Part shown: piece after piece, positions 34,336 to 44,219 of the stretch
Position numbering within the stretch: position 1 is the stretch's first letter
How the letters are laid out: the number at the start of each line of letters is the position of its first letter
Source: Flavobacterium sp. Root186
GTDB taxonomy: Bacteria; Bacteroidota; Bacteroidia; Flavobacteriales; Flavobacteriaceae
Assembly (NCBI RefSeq): GCF_001428525.1
Contig: NZ_LMHW01000003.1
Span: 1,239 to 65,238, forward strand
Length of the DNA: 64,000 nucleotides
Reading direction: 5' to 3'
Made by a program: the position numbers and the translations under genes
The notes under the pieces: generated by a model
What the model was told of the DNA's origin: nothing
The model's database searches: none
Seen by the model: only the letters and a program-made list of their open reading frames with translations

Positions 34336-37167
34336 TTATTCTAACTCTTTTTTCAAAAACTTAGCCGTATAACTTTTTTTATTTTTCGCTACTTCTTCAG
34401 GAGATCCTTTAGCTATTAGTTGTCCACCGCCTTTTCCACCTTCAGGACCAATGTCGATAATATAATCTGCAAGTTTAATCACATCCATATTATGTTCGAT
34501 AACCAGGATTGTGTTTCCTTTATCAACTAATTTATTGATAACATCCATTAAAACTCGGATATCTTCAAAATGTAAACCTGTTGTAGGTTCATCAAGAATG
34601 TAGAAAGTATTTCCTGTGTCTTTTTTAGATAATTCTCCGGCCAGTTTGATACGCTGAGCTTCACCACCCGAAAGTGTTGTGCTTTGCTGTCCAAGTGTAA
34701 TATAACCTAATCCAACATCCTGAATCGTTTTTACTTTTCTGTAAATTTTCGGAATGTTTTCAAAAAACGGAACCGCTTCATCAACCGTCATATCCAAAAC
34801 ATCAGAAATTGATTTTCCTTTGTATCGAATTTCCAGTGTTTCTCTGTTAAAACGCTTCCCTTGACAGGTTTCGCATTCTACATAAACGTCTGGTAAAAAG
34901 TTCATTTCAATGGTTCTTACGCCAGAACCTTCACAGGTTTCGCAGCGCCCGCCTTTTACATTAAAACTGAAACGTCCTGCTTTGTAACCGCGAATCATAC
35001 TTTCGGAAGTCATTGTAAACAAGTTTCTGATTTCAGTAAAAACTTCTGTATAAGTCGCTGGATTTGAACGTGGTGTTCTTCCAATCGGACTTTGGTCAAT
35101 ATCAATTACTTTGTCAATATGTTCTAAACCTTCAATCTTTTTATAAGGCTGTGGTTTTTTTACGCCATTAAAATAATAAGCATTCAAAATAGGGTAGAGC
35201 GTCTCGTTTATCAATGTCGATTTTCCACTTCCTGAAACCCCAGTTATGCAAATCATTTGTCCTAAAGGCAATTCAATAGAAACATTTTTTAAGTTATTTC
35301 CAGTTGCTCCGCTTAGTTTCAAGAACTTGCCATTTCCTTTGCGGCGTTCTTTCGGAATTTCCAATTTCATTTTACCATTCAAATATTGAGCGGTAATGGT
35401 GTTTGATTTTAAAGTTTCAGCAGGAGTACCGATACTGATAATTTCTCCCCCATATTTCCCGGCTTTCGGACCAATATCAATAACATAATCGGCACGTTCG
35501 ATCATGTCTTTATCGTGTTCAACCACAATAACCGAGTTGCCGATATCACGTAATTGTTCCAAAGAATGAATCAGTTTTTCATTATCTCTTTGGTGTAAAC
35601 CAATACTTGGCTCATCCAAAATATATAAAACACCAACCAATTGTGAACCAATTTGTGTTGCTAATCGAATACGCTGCGCTTCACCGCCCGAAAGTGATTT
35701 TGAACTTCGGCTTAAAGCCAGATAATTCAAACCAACATTCATCAAAAAGTTCAAACGATCTTTAATTTCTTTTACAACTTCGGAAGCAATTAAAAGCTGT
35801 TTATCAGTTAAATGACTATTCAAATCCTGAAACCAAGCCGTTAAATCTGAAATATCCATATCACACAATTCCGTGATATTTTTTTCATTTACCCTAAAAA
35901 ATAAAGCTTCTTTTTTAAGACGCGAACCTTCACAGACAGGACAGTTAATTTCGTCCATGAAATCTTTTGCCCAGCGTTTTATGCTAGTTGTTGCGCTTTC
36001 GTCATATTGATTTTTGATGAAGTTTGAGATTCCTTCAAAATCAATTTTATAATCTCGAGTTACGCCAAGATCTTTGGAACTTACTGTAAATTTATCTTTT
36101 CCGCCATACAAAATCATTTCCATGGCTTCTTCCGGAATTTTCTCAATTGAGTCTGTAATCTTAAACCCGAATTTTTCTCCAATAGTTTCTAACTGCTTAA
36201 AAATCCATGAAGATTTATATTCGCCAAGCGGAGCAAATCCGCCGCTTTTAATAGATAATTTCGGATTCGGAATAATCTTTTTAACATTAATTTCGTGAAC
36301 CGTTCCCAATCCATTACAATGCGGACAAGCACCTTTTGGTGAATTAAAAGAGAATAAATTCGGTTCTGGATTTTGATACGAAATTCCGGTTGTTGGGCAC
36401 ATTAAGTTTCTACTGAAATAACGAACTTCATTTGTATCCTGATCTAAAATCATTAATACGTTTTCGCCATGATGCATGGCTGTATTAATACTTTCAGCCA
36501 ATCGTTTTTGATTGTCTTCGGTATTTTCAATCAACATTCTGTCGACTACAATTTCAATATCGTGAGTTTTATAACGATCCAGTTTCATTCCTGCAACTAA
36601 ATCCTGAACTTCACCATTTACGCGGACTTTCAAAAATCCTTGTTTGGTAATTTGCTGGAATAATTCGGCATAATGTCCTTTTCGGGCTTTAATTACCGGA
36701 GCAAGAATATTAATACGTTTACCATTATAATCCTGGATAATCAAATCTTTAATTTGCTCATCAGAATAAGAAACCATTTTTTCGCCGGTGTTGTAACTGT
36801 AAGCGTCAGCACCACGAGCGTATAAAAGTCGAAGGAAATCGTATATTTCAGTAATAGTTCCAACAGTTGAGCGCGGGCTTTTACTGGTAGTTTTTTGTTC
36901 AATTGCAATAACCGGCGAAAGGCCGTCGATTTTATCAACATCTGGACGTTCTAACCCACCAAGGAATTGTCTCGCATATGCAGAAAAAGTTTCTACGTAA
37001 CGACGCTGACCTTCAGCATAAATCGTATCAAACGCTAATGATGATTTTCCCGAACCCGAAAGACCTGTTATTACAACCAGTTTTTCACGCGGAATAGAAA
37101 TATCGATATTTTTTAGATTATGAACTCTTGCGCCAAGAACTTCAATAGTATTGTCTTTATCTAGCAT
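34336..37167 (-). CDS. uvrA: Excinuclease ABC subunit A
   Basis: This 943-residue damage-recognition ATPase of nucleotide excision repair has two ABC modules. Walker A motifs are [15 protein letters not shown] and [15 protein letters not shown]; the signatures are [13 protein letters not shown] and [14 protein letters not shown]. Zinc fingers are visible as [16 protein letters not shown] and the pair CETCEGSG ... CETCQGKR. The length is normal. A TTG at 37179 is in frame, but the ATG at 37167 is preferred: the promoter box TAACTTTG at 37184-37191 would place the transcript start at about the TTG. No other uvr gene is adjacent, as is common. Confidence 0.97.
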   Translation of the reverse strand: MLDKDNTIEVLGARVHNLKNIDISIPREKLVVITGLSGSGKSSLAFDTIYAEGQRRYVETFSAYARQFLGGLERPDVDKIDGLSPVIAIEQKTTSKSPRSTVGTITEIYDFLRLLYARGADAYSYNTGEKMVSYSDEQIKDLIIQDYNGKRINILAPVIKARKGHYAELFQQITKQGFLKVRVNGEVQDLVAGMKLDRYKTHDIEIVVDRMLIENTEDNQKRLAESINTAMHHGENVLMILDQDTNEVRYFSRNLMCPTTGISYQNPEPNLFSFNSPKGACPHCNGLGTVHEINVKKIIPNPKLSIKSGGFAPLGEYKSSWIFKQLETIGEKFGFKITDSIEKIPEEAMEMILYGGKDKFTVSSKDLGVTRDYKIDFEGISNFIKNQYDESATTSIKRWAKDFMDEINCPVCEGSRLKKEALFFRVNEKNITELCDMDISDLTAWFQDLNSHLTDKQLLIASEVVKEIKDRLNFLMNVGLNYLALSRSSKSLSGGEAQRIRLATQIGSQLVGVLYILDEPSIGLHQRDNEKLIHSLEQLRDIGNSVIVVEHDKDMIERADYVIDIGPKAGKYGGEIISIGTPAETLKSNTITAQYLNGKMKLEIPKERRKGNGKFLKLSGATGNNLKNVSIELPLGQMICITGVSGSGKSTLINETLYPILNAYYFNGVKKPQPYKKIEGLEHIDKVIDIDQSPIGRTPRSNPATYTEVFTEIRNLFTMTSESMIRGYKAGRFSFNVKGGRCETCEGSGVRTIEMNFLPDVYVECETCQGKRFNRETLEIRYKGKSISDVLDMTVDEAVPFFENIPKIYRKVKTIQDVGLGYITLGQQSTTLSGGEAQRIKLAGELSKKDTGNTFYILDEPTTGLHFEDIRVLMDVINKLVDKGNTILVIEHNMDVIKLADYIIDIGPEGGKGGGQLIAKGSPEEVAKNKKSYTAKFLKKELE

Positions 37168-37183
37168 AAATTTGAGCAAAACG

Positions 37184-37191
37184 CAAAGTTA
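37184..37191 (-). promoter_or_regulatory. TAACTTTG promoter box of uvrA
   Basis: This is an exact TAnnTTTG match on the minus strand, 16 bases before the chosen ATG. It supports the downstream start. No SOS-type operator is evident. Confidence 0.5.
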
Positions 37192-37255
37192 CCACTTTGA
37201 TTTGTTCTTTTAGTACTAGAGTATAGAAGTTTATGTTAAAAATTGTAACAAATTT

Positions 37256-38206
37256 CTAGTTCTGGCTAATGTTGTTTGCTTCTAAAATTTCATTAAATTT
37301 TTTCTCATTTCCATCTTTCTTCATTTGATCGTAAAGCATCTGAATAATTTTTTCAGCATCAGTTCTATAAGGAGATTTTTGTGCAACGTAAAGGCTATAG
37401 GCTTTACACATATTATCTAAACCTTTTTCATAATCTTTAATATACATTGAATACATTTGGCCAATTCCATAAAAAACTTCTGGATTGTTAGGCTCTATTA
37501 AAGCTAATTTTTCATAAGTTTTAATTGCCTTTTTATATTCTTTTTTATATGAATAAGCTACAGCTATATTTTGCAGTGGCAATAAACCTTGAGGATCAAT
37601 TTTTAGAGATTTTTCATAAGCATCAATTGCTTCATCATATTGTTCTAATTTTCGGTAACAAATTCCCATATTGTCATAGGCAAATGCAAAATTAGGATCA
37701 ATTTTCACAGCCTTTTTGTAATTTTCAATTGCTTCTTTAAAATTATTTTTTTTGCTTTCCTCAATACCTAACTCATAATATTTCATTGCCTCTTTATTAT
37801 TGGAGACAGAATTTTTGTTCTCCTTATCTGTTGAAGCAACTTTACTTTTTATGGCTTCACAGTTTTCCATAAGATAGCGTTCTAAATCATAATAGATGTC
37901 CTGATATTCTTTGGGATTTTTATCTGTATTGATGGGTACTTTTATTTCTTTTTTTTCTTGCGAGTTGTCTGATAAATCAATATTGGATAATTGATCTGTG
38001 ATTTGATAGGCTACAACCCTATAGTCTATGCAAGAATGTATATTTGCTGTGATTGAATCTTTTATTCTATTGTATGTTGGAATGGAATCTATACATGAAC
38101 ATGCATCATTAGCAAGTTCTTTAATTAGTTGTTTTTTATCTGTTTTTTGCGATTGTACATTCTGAAAAGCTGCAAGCAGCAGAATAAGAATAAAATAGTT
38201 TTTCAT
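37256..38206 (-). CDS. Secreted tetratricopeptide-repeat protein
   Basis: This 316-residue protein has a signal peptide (YFILILLLAAFQNVQSQ). Residues 20-130 are a region with several Cys and charged helices. About four TPR motifs follow, residues 140-285 (AIENYKKAVKIDPNFAFAYDNMG; AIDAYEKSLKIDPQGLLPLQN; AIKTYEKLALIEPNNPEVFYG). TPRs mediate protein-protein contacts, here probably in the periplasm. The partner is unknown. It stands alone between uvrA and the ClC gene. Confidence 0.88.
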   Translation of the reverse strand: MKNYFILILLLAAFQNVQSQKTDKKQLIKELANDACSCIDSIPTYNRIKDSITANIHSCIDYRVVAYQITDQLSNIDLSDNSQEKKEIKVPINTDKNPKEYQDIYYDLERYLMENCEAIKSKVASTDKENKNSVSNNKEAMKYYELGIEESKKNNFKEAIENYKKAVKIDPNFAFAYDNMGICYRKLEQYDEAIDAYEKSLKIDPQGLLPLQNIAVAYSYKKEYKKAIKTYEKLALIEPNNPEVFYGIGQMYSMYIKDYEKGLDNMCKAYSLYVAQKSPYRTDAEKIIQMLYDQMKKDGNEKKFNEILEANNISQN

Positions 38207-38306
38207 TTGATTGGTTTATGGTTTAGCTTATAATTTTAGATGTAAATTAAAACTAAATATAGTACATTTTTGTATTGATATCTACTAGGTTTTAATCTTT
38301 AAAAAA

Positions 38307-40091
38307 CTATTCTATCGTCATAGAACGCAATTTCATTCGATAAGCCTCAAGTGCAATAGACTTTGAAATCATACCAAAATATTTGTCATTTCGTAAAACG
38401 GGAAGAAAGGCAGTTTTAGATCTTTCGAATTTGGTCATTACAATCTCCATGCTGTCATTGGAAGAAATGGTTGCAGGAGGAGTTTTCATTACATCTTTAA
38501 TTAAAGTATATTTTACGCGGTAAGCATTAAAGATAATTTCTCTAATATCATTAAAATGTACGACACCAACAAGTTCTCTGTCATTATCTACAACTGCAAA
38601 AATTACCTGATTAGAGTGTGAAATAAGATCTACTAATTTACTTAAATGTTCTTCTGGAGAAACCGTTAAATAATCGGTTTGGATGATAGTATCGATATCT
38701 AAAGTCGATAAGATATTCGAGTCTTTATTGCTGGTAAAAGCATGACCTTTTTTTGCCAGATTTTTTACGTCAAGAGAATATTTTTCAAAACGTTTTGAAA
38801 TGGCAAAGCTTATTGATGAAACAATCATAAGTGGAATCATTAAACCGTAACCTCCTGTAATTTCTGCAATAAGGAAAATTGCGGTAAGAGGTGCATGAAA
38901 TAATCCGCTCAAAATTCCGGCCATTCCAACCATAGTAAAATTACTGATTGGTAATTTTGATAAACCAGTTAAGCTGATGAATTTAGAAAAGAAATAACCC
39001 AGATAAGATCCTAAAAATAGTGAAGGAGCAAAATTACCTCCGTTTCCACCGCTTCCAATTGTAAGCCCTGAAGCAAATACTTTTATCATCATCGTACATC
39101 CTACAAAAAGAAGTAAAACCCAATGATTGTTTCTCCAGCTGGCAAATAAGGTATTGTCTAATAATTGTCCGGGATCACTTTCTGATAGAATTTTGATACT
39201 TTCATAACCTTCACCAAACAGCGTTGGGAATATAAAAATAAGAAGCGCCAGAAGCGAAGAACCAATCAGGGCTTTTTTATAAGGACCCATTTTTAGTTCT
39301 GAAAAATAGTGCTCAACTTTTTGAAAATTTCGTGCGTAATAAACCGCTATAAATCCGGTTAATAAGCCTAAAACTATATAAAAAGGAATGTTGTGGTAAT
39401 CAAAAGTTTCTTGTTTTTTAAAAGATAAAAGAATGCTTTCGTCTAATACAATTGCCGAAACCAAAGCCCCGGTCGCTGCCGAAATCATAATAGGTGTAAA
39501 GGCAGAAATACTAACATCAACCAAGAGAACCTCTATCGCAAAAAGAACTCCGGCAATAGGCGCATTAAAAGCAGCTGCAATTCCTGCCGCAACTCCGCAG
39601 CCAATGAGTAAAGTTCTGTCTTTGTAGGCTAATTTATAATTTTGGGCATAATTTGAACCAAAAGCAGCTCCTGTAATCACAATTGGGCTTTCTAAACCTG
39701 CTGAACCTCCTAAACCAACGGTCAAAGAGCTTGTAACAATCTGCGCATACATTTGCTTTTTCGGAATTATACTTGCCTTTTTGGCTACAGCGTATAAAAT
39801 TTGAGAAGTTCCTTTTTGAATGGTTCCGTTTAAAACTTTTTTTACCACCAAAACAGTCAATAAAATACCAATTATGGGCAGAATACTATTAATGAAACCT
39901 AATTTTAAAATTCCGCTAAGATAAGTGGCAAATGAAAAAACGCTATGGGCAAATGTTTTTAAAATGATTACCGCAAATGCACAAGAAATTCCGACCAAAA
40001 CACTGGATAAAAAAATGAATTGCTTTGGTGTCAAAATAGATTGAGCCAAAGCAATAATGCTTTCTAATCTTCGGAAAAGTTTTTTTATCAT
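38307..40091 (-). CDS. ClC-family chloride channel/transporter with CBS pair
   Basis: This 594-residue membrane protein carries an N-terminal ClC domain (about 20-430) and a C-terminal pair of CBS domains (about 450-590) that may bind nucleotides. The gating Glu is present in GLESPIVIT (E134). At the site of the intracellular proton glutamate of ClC-ec1 the sequence is FAIEVLL, with Val at 188, as in several ClC channels. The anion-site motif GSGIP is replaced by KGTSQI (93-98). Whether it is a channel or an exchanger, and which anion it moves, cannot be decided from this alone. Confidence 0.92.
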   Translation of the reverse strand: MIKKLFRRLESIIALAQSILTPKQFIFLSSVLVGISCAFAVIILKTFAHSVFSFATYLSGILKLGFINSILPIIGILLTVLVVKKVLNGTIQKGTSQILYAVAKKASIIPKKQMYAQIVTSSLTVGLGGSAGLESPIVITGAAFGSNYAQNYKLAYKDRTLLIGCGVAAGIAAAFNAPIAGVLFAIEVLLVDVSISAFTPIMISAATGALVSAIVLDESILLSFKKQETFDYHNIPFYIVLGLLTGFIAVYYARNFQKVEHYFSELKMGPYKKALIGSSLLALLIFIFPTLFGEGYESIKILSESDPGQLLDNTLFASWRNNHWVLLLFVGCTMMIKVFASGLTIGSGGNGGNFAPSLFLGSYLGYFFSKFISLTGLSKLPISNFTMVGMAGILSGLFHAPLTAIFLIAEITGGYGLMIPLMIVSSISFAISKRFEKYSLDVKNLAKKGHAFTSNKDSNILSTLDIDTIIQTDYLTVSPEEHLSKLVDLISHSNQVIFAVVDNDRELVGVVHFNDIREIIFNAYRVKYTLIKDVMKTPPATISSNDSMEIVMTKFERSKTAFLPVLRNDKYFGMISKSIALEAYRMKLRSMTIE

Positions 40092-40175
40092 TGTGTTTTT
40101 AAAAAGTTACGGAGAATACAAATTTAGCTTTAAACATTCGATTTTGTCAAATTTTTCTACTAAAATATTTTTGCT

Positions 40176-41858
40176 TTAAAATCCCGCAGCTTTGTCATCA
40201 CCACGAAAATCGGCACCTCCTTCAAGAGTATTGTCCGGCAAAACCAAAATGGCGTCAACTTTGCCAATTACAGGCGTCGTTTTTTCGTTAATCAAATAAC
40301 CTTTGGCTTTTAAACTTTCGATAGTATTATAATTGAACGTATTTGGTTCAAACGTAATAAGATCCGGAAGCCATTGATGATGAAAACGTGGTGCATTTAC
40401 AGCCGCCTGCATGCTTAAATTATATTCGTAAACATTCAGGATGGTCTGTAATACTGAAGTAATAATTGTAGACCCGCCCGGAGAACCTACTACCATAAAA
40501 AGTTTTCCGTTTTTCTCAACAATTGTTGGCGTCATTGAACTGAGCATTCTTTTTTGAGGTGCAATACTGTTTGCTTCGTTTCCAACCAGCCCGAACATAT
40601 TTGGCGATCCAGGTTTTGCACTAAAATCGTCCATTTCGTTGTTTAAGAAAAAGCCTAATTCATCACAATAATATTTAGATCCAAAACCGTCATTTATTGT
40701 TGTGGTTGCAGAAACAGCATTTCCAAATTGATCAACAATAGAATAATGCGTTGTTTCAGTACTTTCGTTATACGTAATTTTTCCTTCTTTTATTTCTGAT
40801 GATAATGAAGCTTTTTCAGAGTCAAAATTTGACATTCTTTCTTTTAAATAAGAATCAGATAAAAGACCTTTAATTGGAATTTTTACAAAATCAGGATCCC
40901 CTAAAAACTGGCTTCTGTCTGCGTAAGCTCTTCTTTCTGCTTCAACAATAACTTGAATAGACTGCTCTGAATTATGTCCCATTTTTGATAAATAAAATGG
41001 AGAAATCATTTTCAAAATCTGCGCCAGACAAATACCGCCGCTGCTTGGAGGAGCCATCGAAGTAATTTTTAAATCTTTATAATCAAACTGCAATGGGTTT
41101 CTCCATTTTGCTTCGTAAGATGCTAAATCTTTAAGTGTAATAATACCTCCTTTTTTCTTAAGATAATCCACTAAAACCTGAGCCGTTTTGCCTTTGTAGA
41201 ATTCGTCTTTACCGCCTTTTAAAATTCGTTTAAGCGTGCTGGCAAGTGCAGGATATTTGATTGTATCGCCTTCTTTAAATTTTCCGGCCATTAAGGTAGT
41301 TGGTCCATTTGCCTTCACAATAGCATCATGATAATTTTCAAGTTGTTTTTGCTGTTTTAGAGTTACGACAACGCCTTTTTCGGCAAGTGCAATAACTGGT
41401 TTCAGGATTTCTGAAATAGGCAGAGAGCCAAATTTTTTATGAACGGCAAAAACTCCGGCTATGGTTCCGGGAACGCCAATTGCTAAAGGAGTTTCAGTAC
41501 TTTTTCCGGGAATTACATTTCCGTCTTTATCAAGGAACATATTTTTTGTTGCAGCAAGCGGTGCTTTTTCGCGATAATCCAAACTTCCAACTTCGCCATT
41601 TGCTTTTCTGTAAACCATAAATCCTCCGCCGCCAAGATTTCCCGCATACGGATAGGCAACTGCCAGAGCCAGCTCGGTTGCGGCCATGGCATCAAATGCA
41701 TTTCCGCCTTTTTTCATTATTTCGATACCAATTTTTGATGCTTCTATGCGGGCCGAAACGACCATTGCTTTTGAAGCTGTTAAACCAGTCGGTGCTGCAC
41801 TATGCTGTGCAAAACTGTAAAGGGATATAAAATAAAATAGAAGTGAAATTTTTTTCAT
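40176..41858 (-). CDS. ggt: Gamma-glutamyltransferase
   Basis: This 560-residue exported Ntn-hydrolase cleaves the gamma-glutamyl bond of glutathione and related peptides. The signal peptide is SLLFYFISLYSFAQ. The N-terminal motif GGNAFDAMAATELALAVAYP is followed by GGGGFMVYR and DYREKAP. The self-cleavage and nucleophile Thr lies in TETTHYSIVDQFGNAVS. The small-subunit oxyanion region has MLSSMTPTIV and GSPGGSTI. An in-frame start at 41960 would overlap the acpH-like gene and add a non-signal extension, so I use 41858, which leaves a 31-nt gap. Confidence 0.95.
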   Translation of the reverse strand: MKKISLLFYFISLYSFAQHSAAPTGLTASKAMVVSARIEASKIGIEIMKKGGNAFDAMAATELALAVAYPYAGNLGGGGFMVYRKANGEVGSLDYREKAPLAATKNMFLDKDGNVIPGKSTETPLAIGVPGTIAGVFAVHKKFGSLPISEILKPVIALAEKGVVVTLKQQKQLENYHDAIVKANGPTTLMAGKFKEGDTIKYPALASTLKRILKGGKDEFYKGKTAQVLVDYLKKKGGIITLKDLASYEAKWRNPLQFDYKDLKITSMAPPSSGGICLAQILKMISPFYLSKMGHNSEQSIQVIVEAERRAYADRSQFLGDPDFVKIPIKGLLSDSYLKERMSNFDSEKASLSSEIKEGKITYNESTETTHYSIVDQFGNAVSATTTINDGFGSKYYCDELGFFLNNEMDDFSAKPGSPNMFGLVGNEANSIAPQKRMLSSMTPTIVEKNGKLFMVVGSPGGSTIITSVLQTILNVYEYNLSMQAAVNAPRFHHQWLPDLITFEPNTFNYNTIESLKAKGYLINEKTTPVIGKVDAILVLPDNTLEGGADFRGDDKAAGF

Positions 41859-41889
41859 AACAAGAACATATTTTATAAAATGGTTAGGT

Positions 41890-42474
41890 TTATAAGGAAA
41901 GTAATTTTTGTTTGGCTTGTTGTTGAATATCCTCAAAAAAGAGAGTGAATTCCTGTTCAAATTCGGTATAAAATTCTTTTAATTCCTCACTGGCAAACTG
42001 CATTTTTGAAACATTTCTTGACCTTCTGTCCATCTGGGTTAAAATTTGATGAATTCCTTCGACAGTTCTATAGCTTAAAAGCCAGTTTCTTTCTATCATG
42101 TAAGGCATTAAGCCTTGGGTTTTTTCGGTTAAAACAGCATAATTTTCGTGCAGTGAATTGTAAAAACGATTAATGAAATCTTCTAATTTTTCATCTGAAT
42201 AATTTGCCCAGTTTTTGGCTAAAAAATGATCGTAAACAATATCTATGATCACTCCGGAATAGTGATGGTATTTTTCGTGAAGACGTCTTGTGCTTTGTCT
42301 AAAAATATCGTGTGAGTCTGTATAAGTGTCTATAAAACGGTGTAAAAGAATTCCTTTTTGAACATCTTGCGGAAAATGTTCAAATTGTTTTCCGCGAATG
42401 CCATCGGCCATAAAATTGCCAATTTTAATTAAATCATTTTCACCGGAAAGATATATATGGGCTAAGAAATTCAT
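41890..42474 (-). CDS. Acyl carrier protein phosphodiesterase-like protein (AcpH)
   Basis: This 194-residue protein of the AcpH family has the N-terminus MNFLAHIYLSGENDLIKIGN and His/Asp residues of a degenerate HD-like site (HRFIDTYTDSHDIFRQSTRR; GVIIDIVYDHFLAKNW). E. coli AcpH removes 4'-phosphopantetheine from acyl carrier protein. Activity here is assumed by family. It may be cotranscribed with ggt downstream (31-nt gap), although the functions are unrelated. Confidence 0.9.
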   Translation of the reverse strand: MNFLAHIYLSGENDLIKIGNFMADGIRGKQFEHFPQDVQKGILLHRFIDTYTDSHDIFRQSTRRLHEKYHHYSGVIIDIVYDHFLAKNWANYSDEKLEDFINRFYNSLHENYAVLTEKTQGLMPYMIERNWLLSYRTVEGIHQILTQMDRRSRNVSKMQFASEELKEFYTEFEQEFTLFFEDIQQQAKQKLLSL

Positions 42475-42483
42475 TTTTTTTAA

Positions 42484-42727
42484 AGTTGCTAAGGTTCTGA
42501 GTTACTCAGTCACTAAGTTATTTTAGTAAATGTATAAAAACTTTTTTAAATCATTTTGCTATAAAATAAGCAGCATTTTACTTAAATATTTATGGTATTA
42601 AAAAAGCTTAGTATCTTAACATCTGAGAACCTCGGTATTTATTGTAAAATAATCAGACATTGTACCTGAAAAATTACGATATAAAAAAAATCTTAGCCTC
42701 TTAGCGACTCAGAACATTAGTAACTTT
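42484..42727. repeat. Dispersed CTAAG/CTCAG-type repeats upstream of glmM
   Basis: Fragments gttgctaaggttctgagttac (from 42485), cttagtatcttaacatctgag (near 42606) and cttagcctcttagcgactcag (near 42692) are mutually related in direct and inverted orientation. Together they fill most of the 289-bp gap between the divergent acpH-like gene and glmM. Confidence 0.5.
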
Positions 42728-42729
42728 TC

Positions 42730-42737
42730 TATATTTG
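42730..42737 (+). promoter_or_regulatory. TATATTTG promoter box of glmM
   Basis: This exact TAnnTTTG match lies 26 bases before the glmM ATG, directly after the repeat. Confidence 0.5.
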
Positions 42738-42763
42738 TAATAAAATAACCATAACTCACAAAG

Positions 42764-44152
42764 ATGACTTTAATAAAATCGATTTCAGGAATACGAGGAA
42801 CAATCGGTGGAAAAGTGGGAGATAACCTGACTCCTGTTGACGCTGTAAAATTTGCATCGGCATACGGAACTTTTCTTAAAAACAATACTTCAAAAGAAAA
42901 ACTAACAGTTGTAATTGGCCGCGATGCAAGAATTTCCGGGCCAATGATTCATAATCTTGTTGTAAATACTTTAATAGGTTTAGGAATTAATGTAATTGAT
43001 CTTGGACTTTCGACAACTCCTACGGTTGAAGTTGCAGTTCCTCTTGAAAAAGCAGATGGAGGAATTATTTTAACGGCATCTCATAATCCAAAACAATGGA
43101 ATGCTTTAAAATTATTAAATGAAAAAGGAGAATTTTTAAGCGGAGATGATGGTGCTAAAATTCTTGAAATTGCCGAAGCTGAAGCTTTTGATTTTTCTGA
43201 TGTTGATAATCTTGGAGAAATTACGCTTAATGATGCCTATATGGATATTCATATTGACGAAGTTCTGAATTTGCCTTTAGTAGATGTTCAGGCGGTAAAA
43301 GATGCTAAGTTTAAGGTTGTTGTTGATGGTGTGAATTCTTCTGGCGGAATTATAATTCCGAATTTATTAGAACAAATGGGCGTTGAAGTTGTAAAATTAT
43401 ACTGCGAACCAAACGGACATTTTCCTCATAATCCAGAACCTTTAAAAGAACATTTAACTGATATTTCTGAATTGGTTGTAAAAGAAAAAGCGCATTTAGG
43501 AATTGTTGTTGATCCAGATGTTGATCGTTTGGCCTTTATTAGTGAAGATGGTGAAATGTTTGGTGAAGAATATACATTAGTTGCCTGCGCTGATTATGTT
43601 TTGAGTAAAACTCCTGGAAATACGGTTTCGAATATGTCTTCGTCTCGTGCATTGCGTGATGTAACAAACGGACATAACGGAAAGTATGAAGCTAGTGCAG
43701 TTGGTGAGGTAAATGTTGTTGAATTAATGAAAATAAATAATGCAGTTATTGGTGGTGAAGGTAACGGTGGAATTATTTATCCTGAATTGCATTACGGACG
43801 TGACAGCTTGGTAGGAGTTGCTTTATTTTTAACGCATTTAGCGAACAAAAAAATAGCAGTTTCGGCCTTGAGAGCTTCTTATCCGGAATATTACATGAGT
43901 AAAAACAAAATCGAATTAACTCCTCAAATTGATGTTGATGCGATTTTAACGGCTATGACAGAGAAATACAAAAACGAAGATATTTCGACAATTGATGGTG
44001 TGAAAATTGATTTTGCCAATGAATGGGTTCATTTAAGAAAATCGAACACAGAGCCAATTATTCGAATTTATACAGAAGCGCCTTCACAAAAAGAAGCAGA
44101 TACTTTAGCACTTCGTATTATTGATGAAATAAAAGAGATTGCAGGAATATAA
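42764..44152 (+). CDS. glmM: Phosphoglucosamine mutase
   Basis: This 462-residue member of the alpha-D-phosphohexomutase family converts glucosamine-6-phosphate to glucosamine-1-phosphate for UDP-GlcNAc synthesis. The N-terminus is SISGIRGTIGGKVGDNLTP. The phosphoserine loop is TASHNPKQWNALK. The metal loop DPDVDRLAFI and sugar-binding GEGNGGIIYP are present, as is the phosphate-binding tail RKSNTEPIIRIYTEA. The loop residues NPKQWNALK favour GlmM over phosphomannomutase. It is cytoplasmic. Confidence 0.93.
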   Translation: MTLIKSISGIRGTIGGKVGDNLTPVDAVKFASAYGTFLKNNTSKEKLTVVIGRDARISGPMIHNLVVNTLIGLGINVIDLGLSTTPTVEVAVPLEKADGGIILTASHNPKQWNALKLLNEKGEFLSGDDGAKILEIAEAEAFDFSDVDNLGEITLNDAYMDIHIDEVLNLPLVDVQAVKDAKFKVVVDGVNSSGGIIIPNLLEQMGVEVVKLYCEPNGHFPHNPEPLKEHLTDISELVVKEKAHLGIVVDPDVDRLAFISEDGEMFGEEYTLVACADYVLSKTPGNTVSNMSSSRALRDVTNGHNGKYEASAVGEVNVVELMKINNAVIGGEGNGGIIYPELHYGRDSLVGVALFLTHLANKKIAVSALRASYPEYYMSKNKIELTPQIDVDAILTAMTEKYKNEDISTIDGVKIDFANEWVHLRKSNTEPIIRIYTEAPSQKEADTLALRIIDEIKEIAGI

Positions 44153-44170
44153 TTTTTGCAAAGCCAAATA

Positions 44171-44206
44171 AAAAAGCGCCTTTCAAATTTATGGAAGGCG
44201 CTTTTT
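44171..44206. terminator. Bidirectional terminator between glmM and the GH128-like gene
   Basis: The arms AAAAAGCGCCTTTC and GGAAGGCGCTTTTT pair over 14 bp with one G-U pair and an 8-base loop. Confidence 0.9.
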
Positions 44207-44219
44207 GTATAGTTAAAAA

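Noticed and set aside
41859..41960. An upstream start for gamma-glutamyltransferase
   Set aside because: It would overlap the acpH-like gene by 71 bases and bury the signal peptide behind 34 extra residues.
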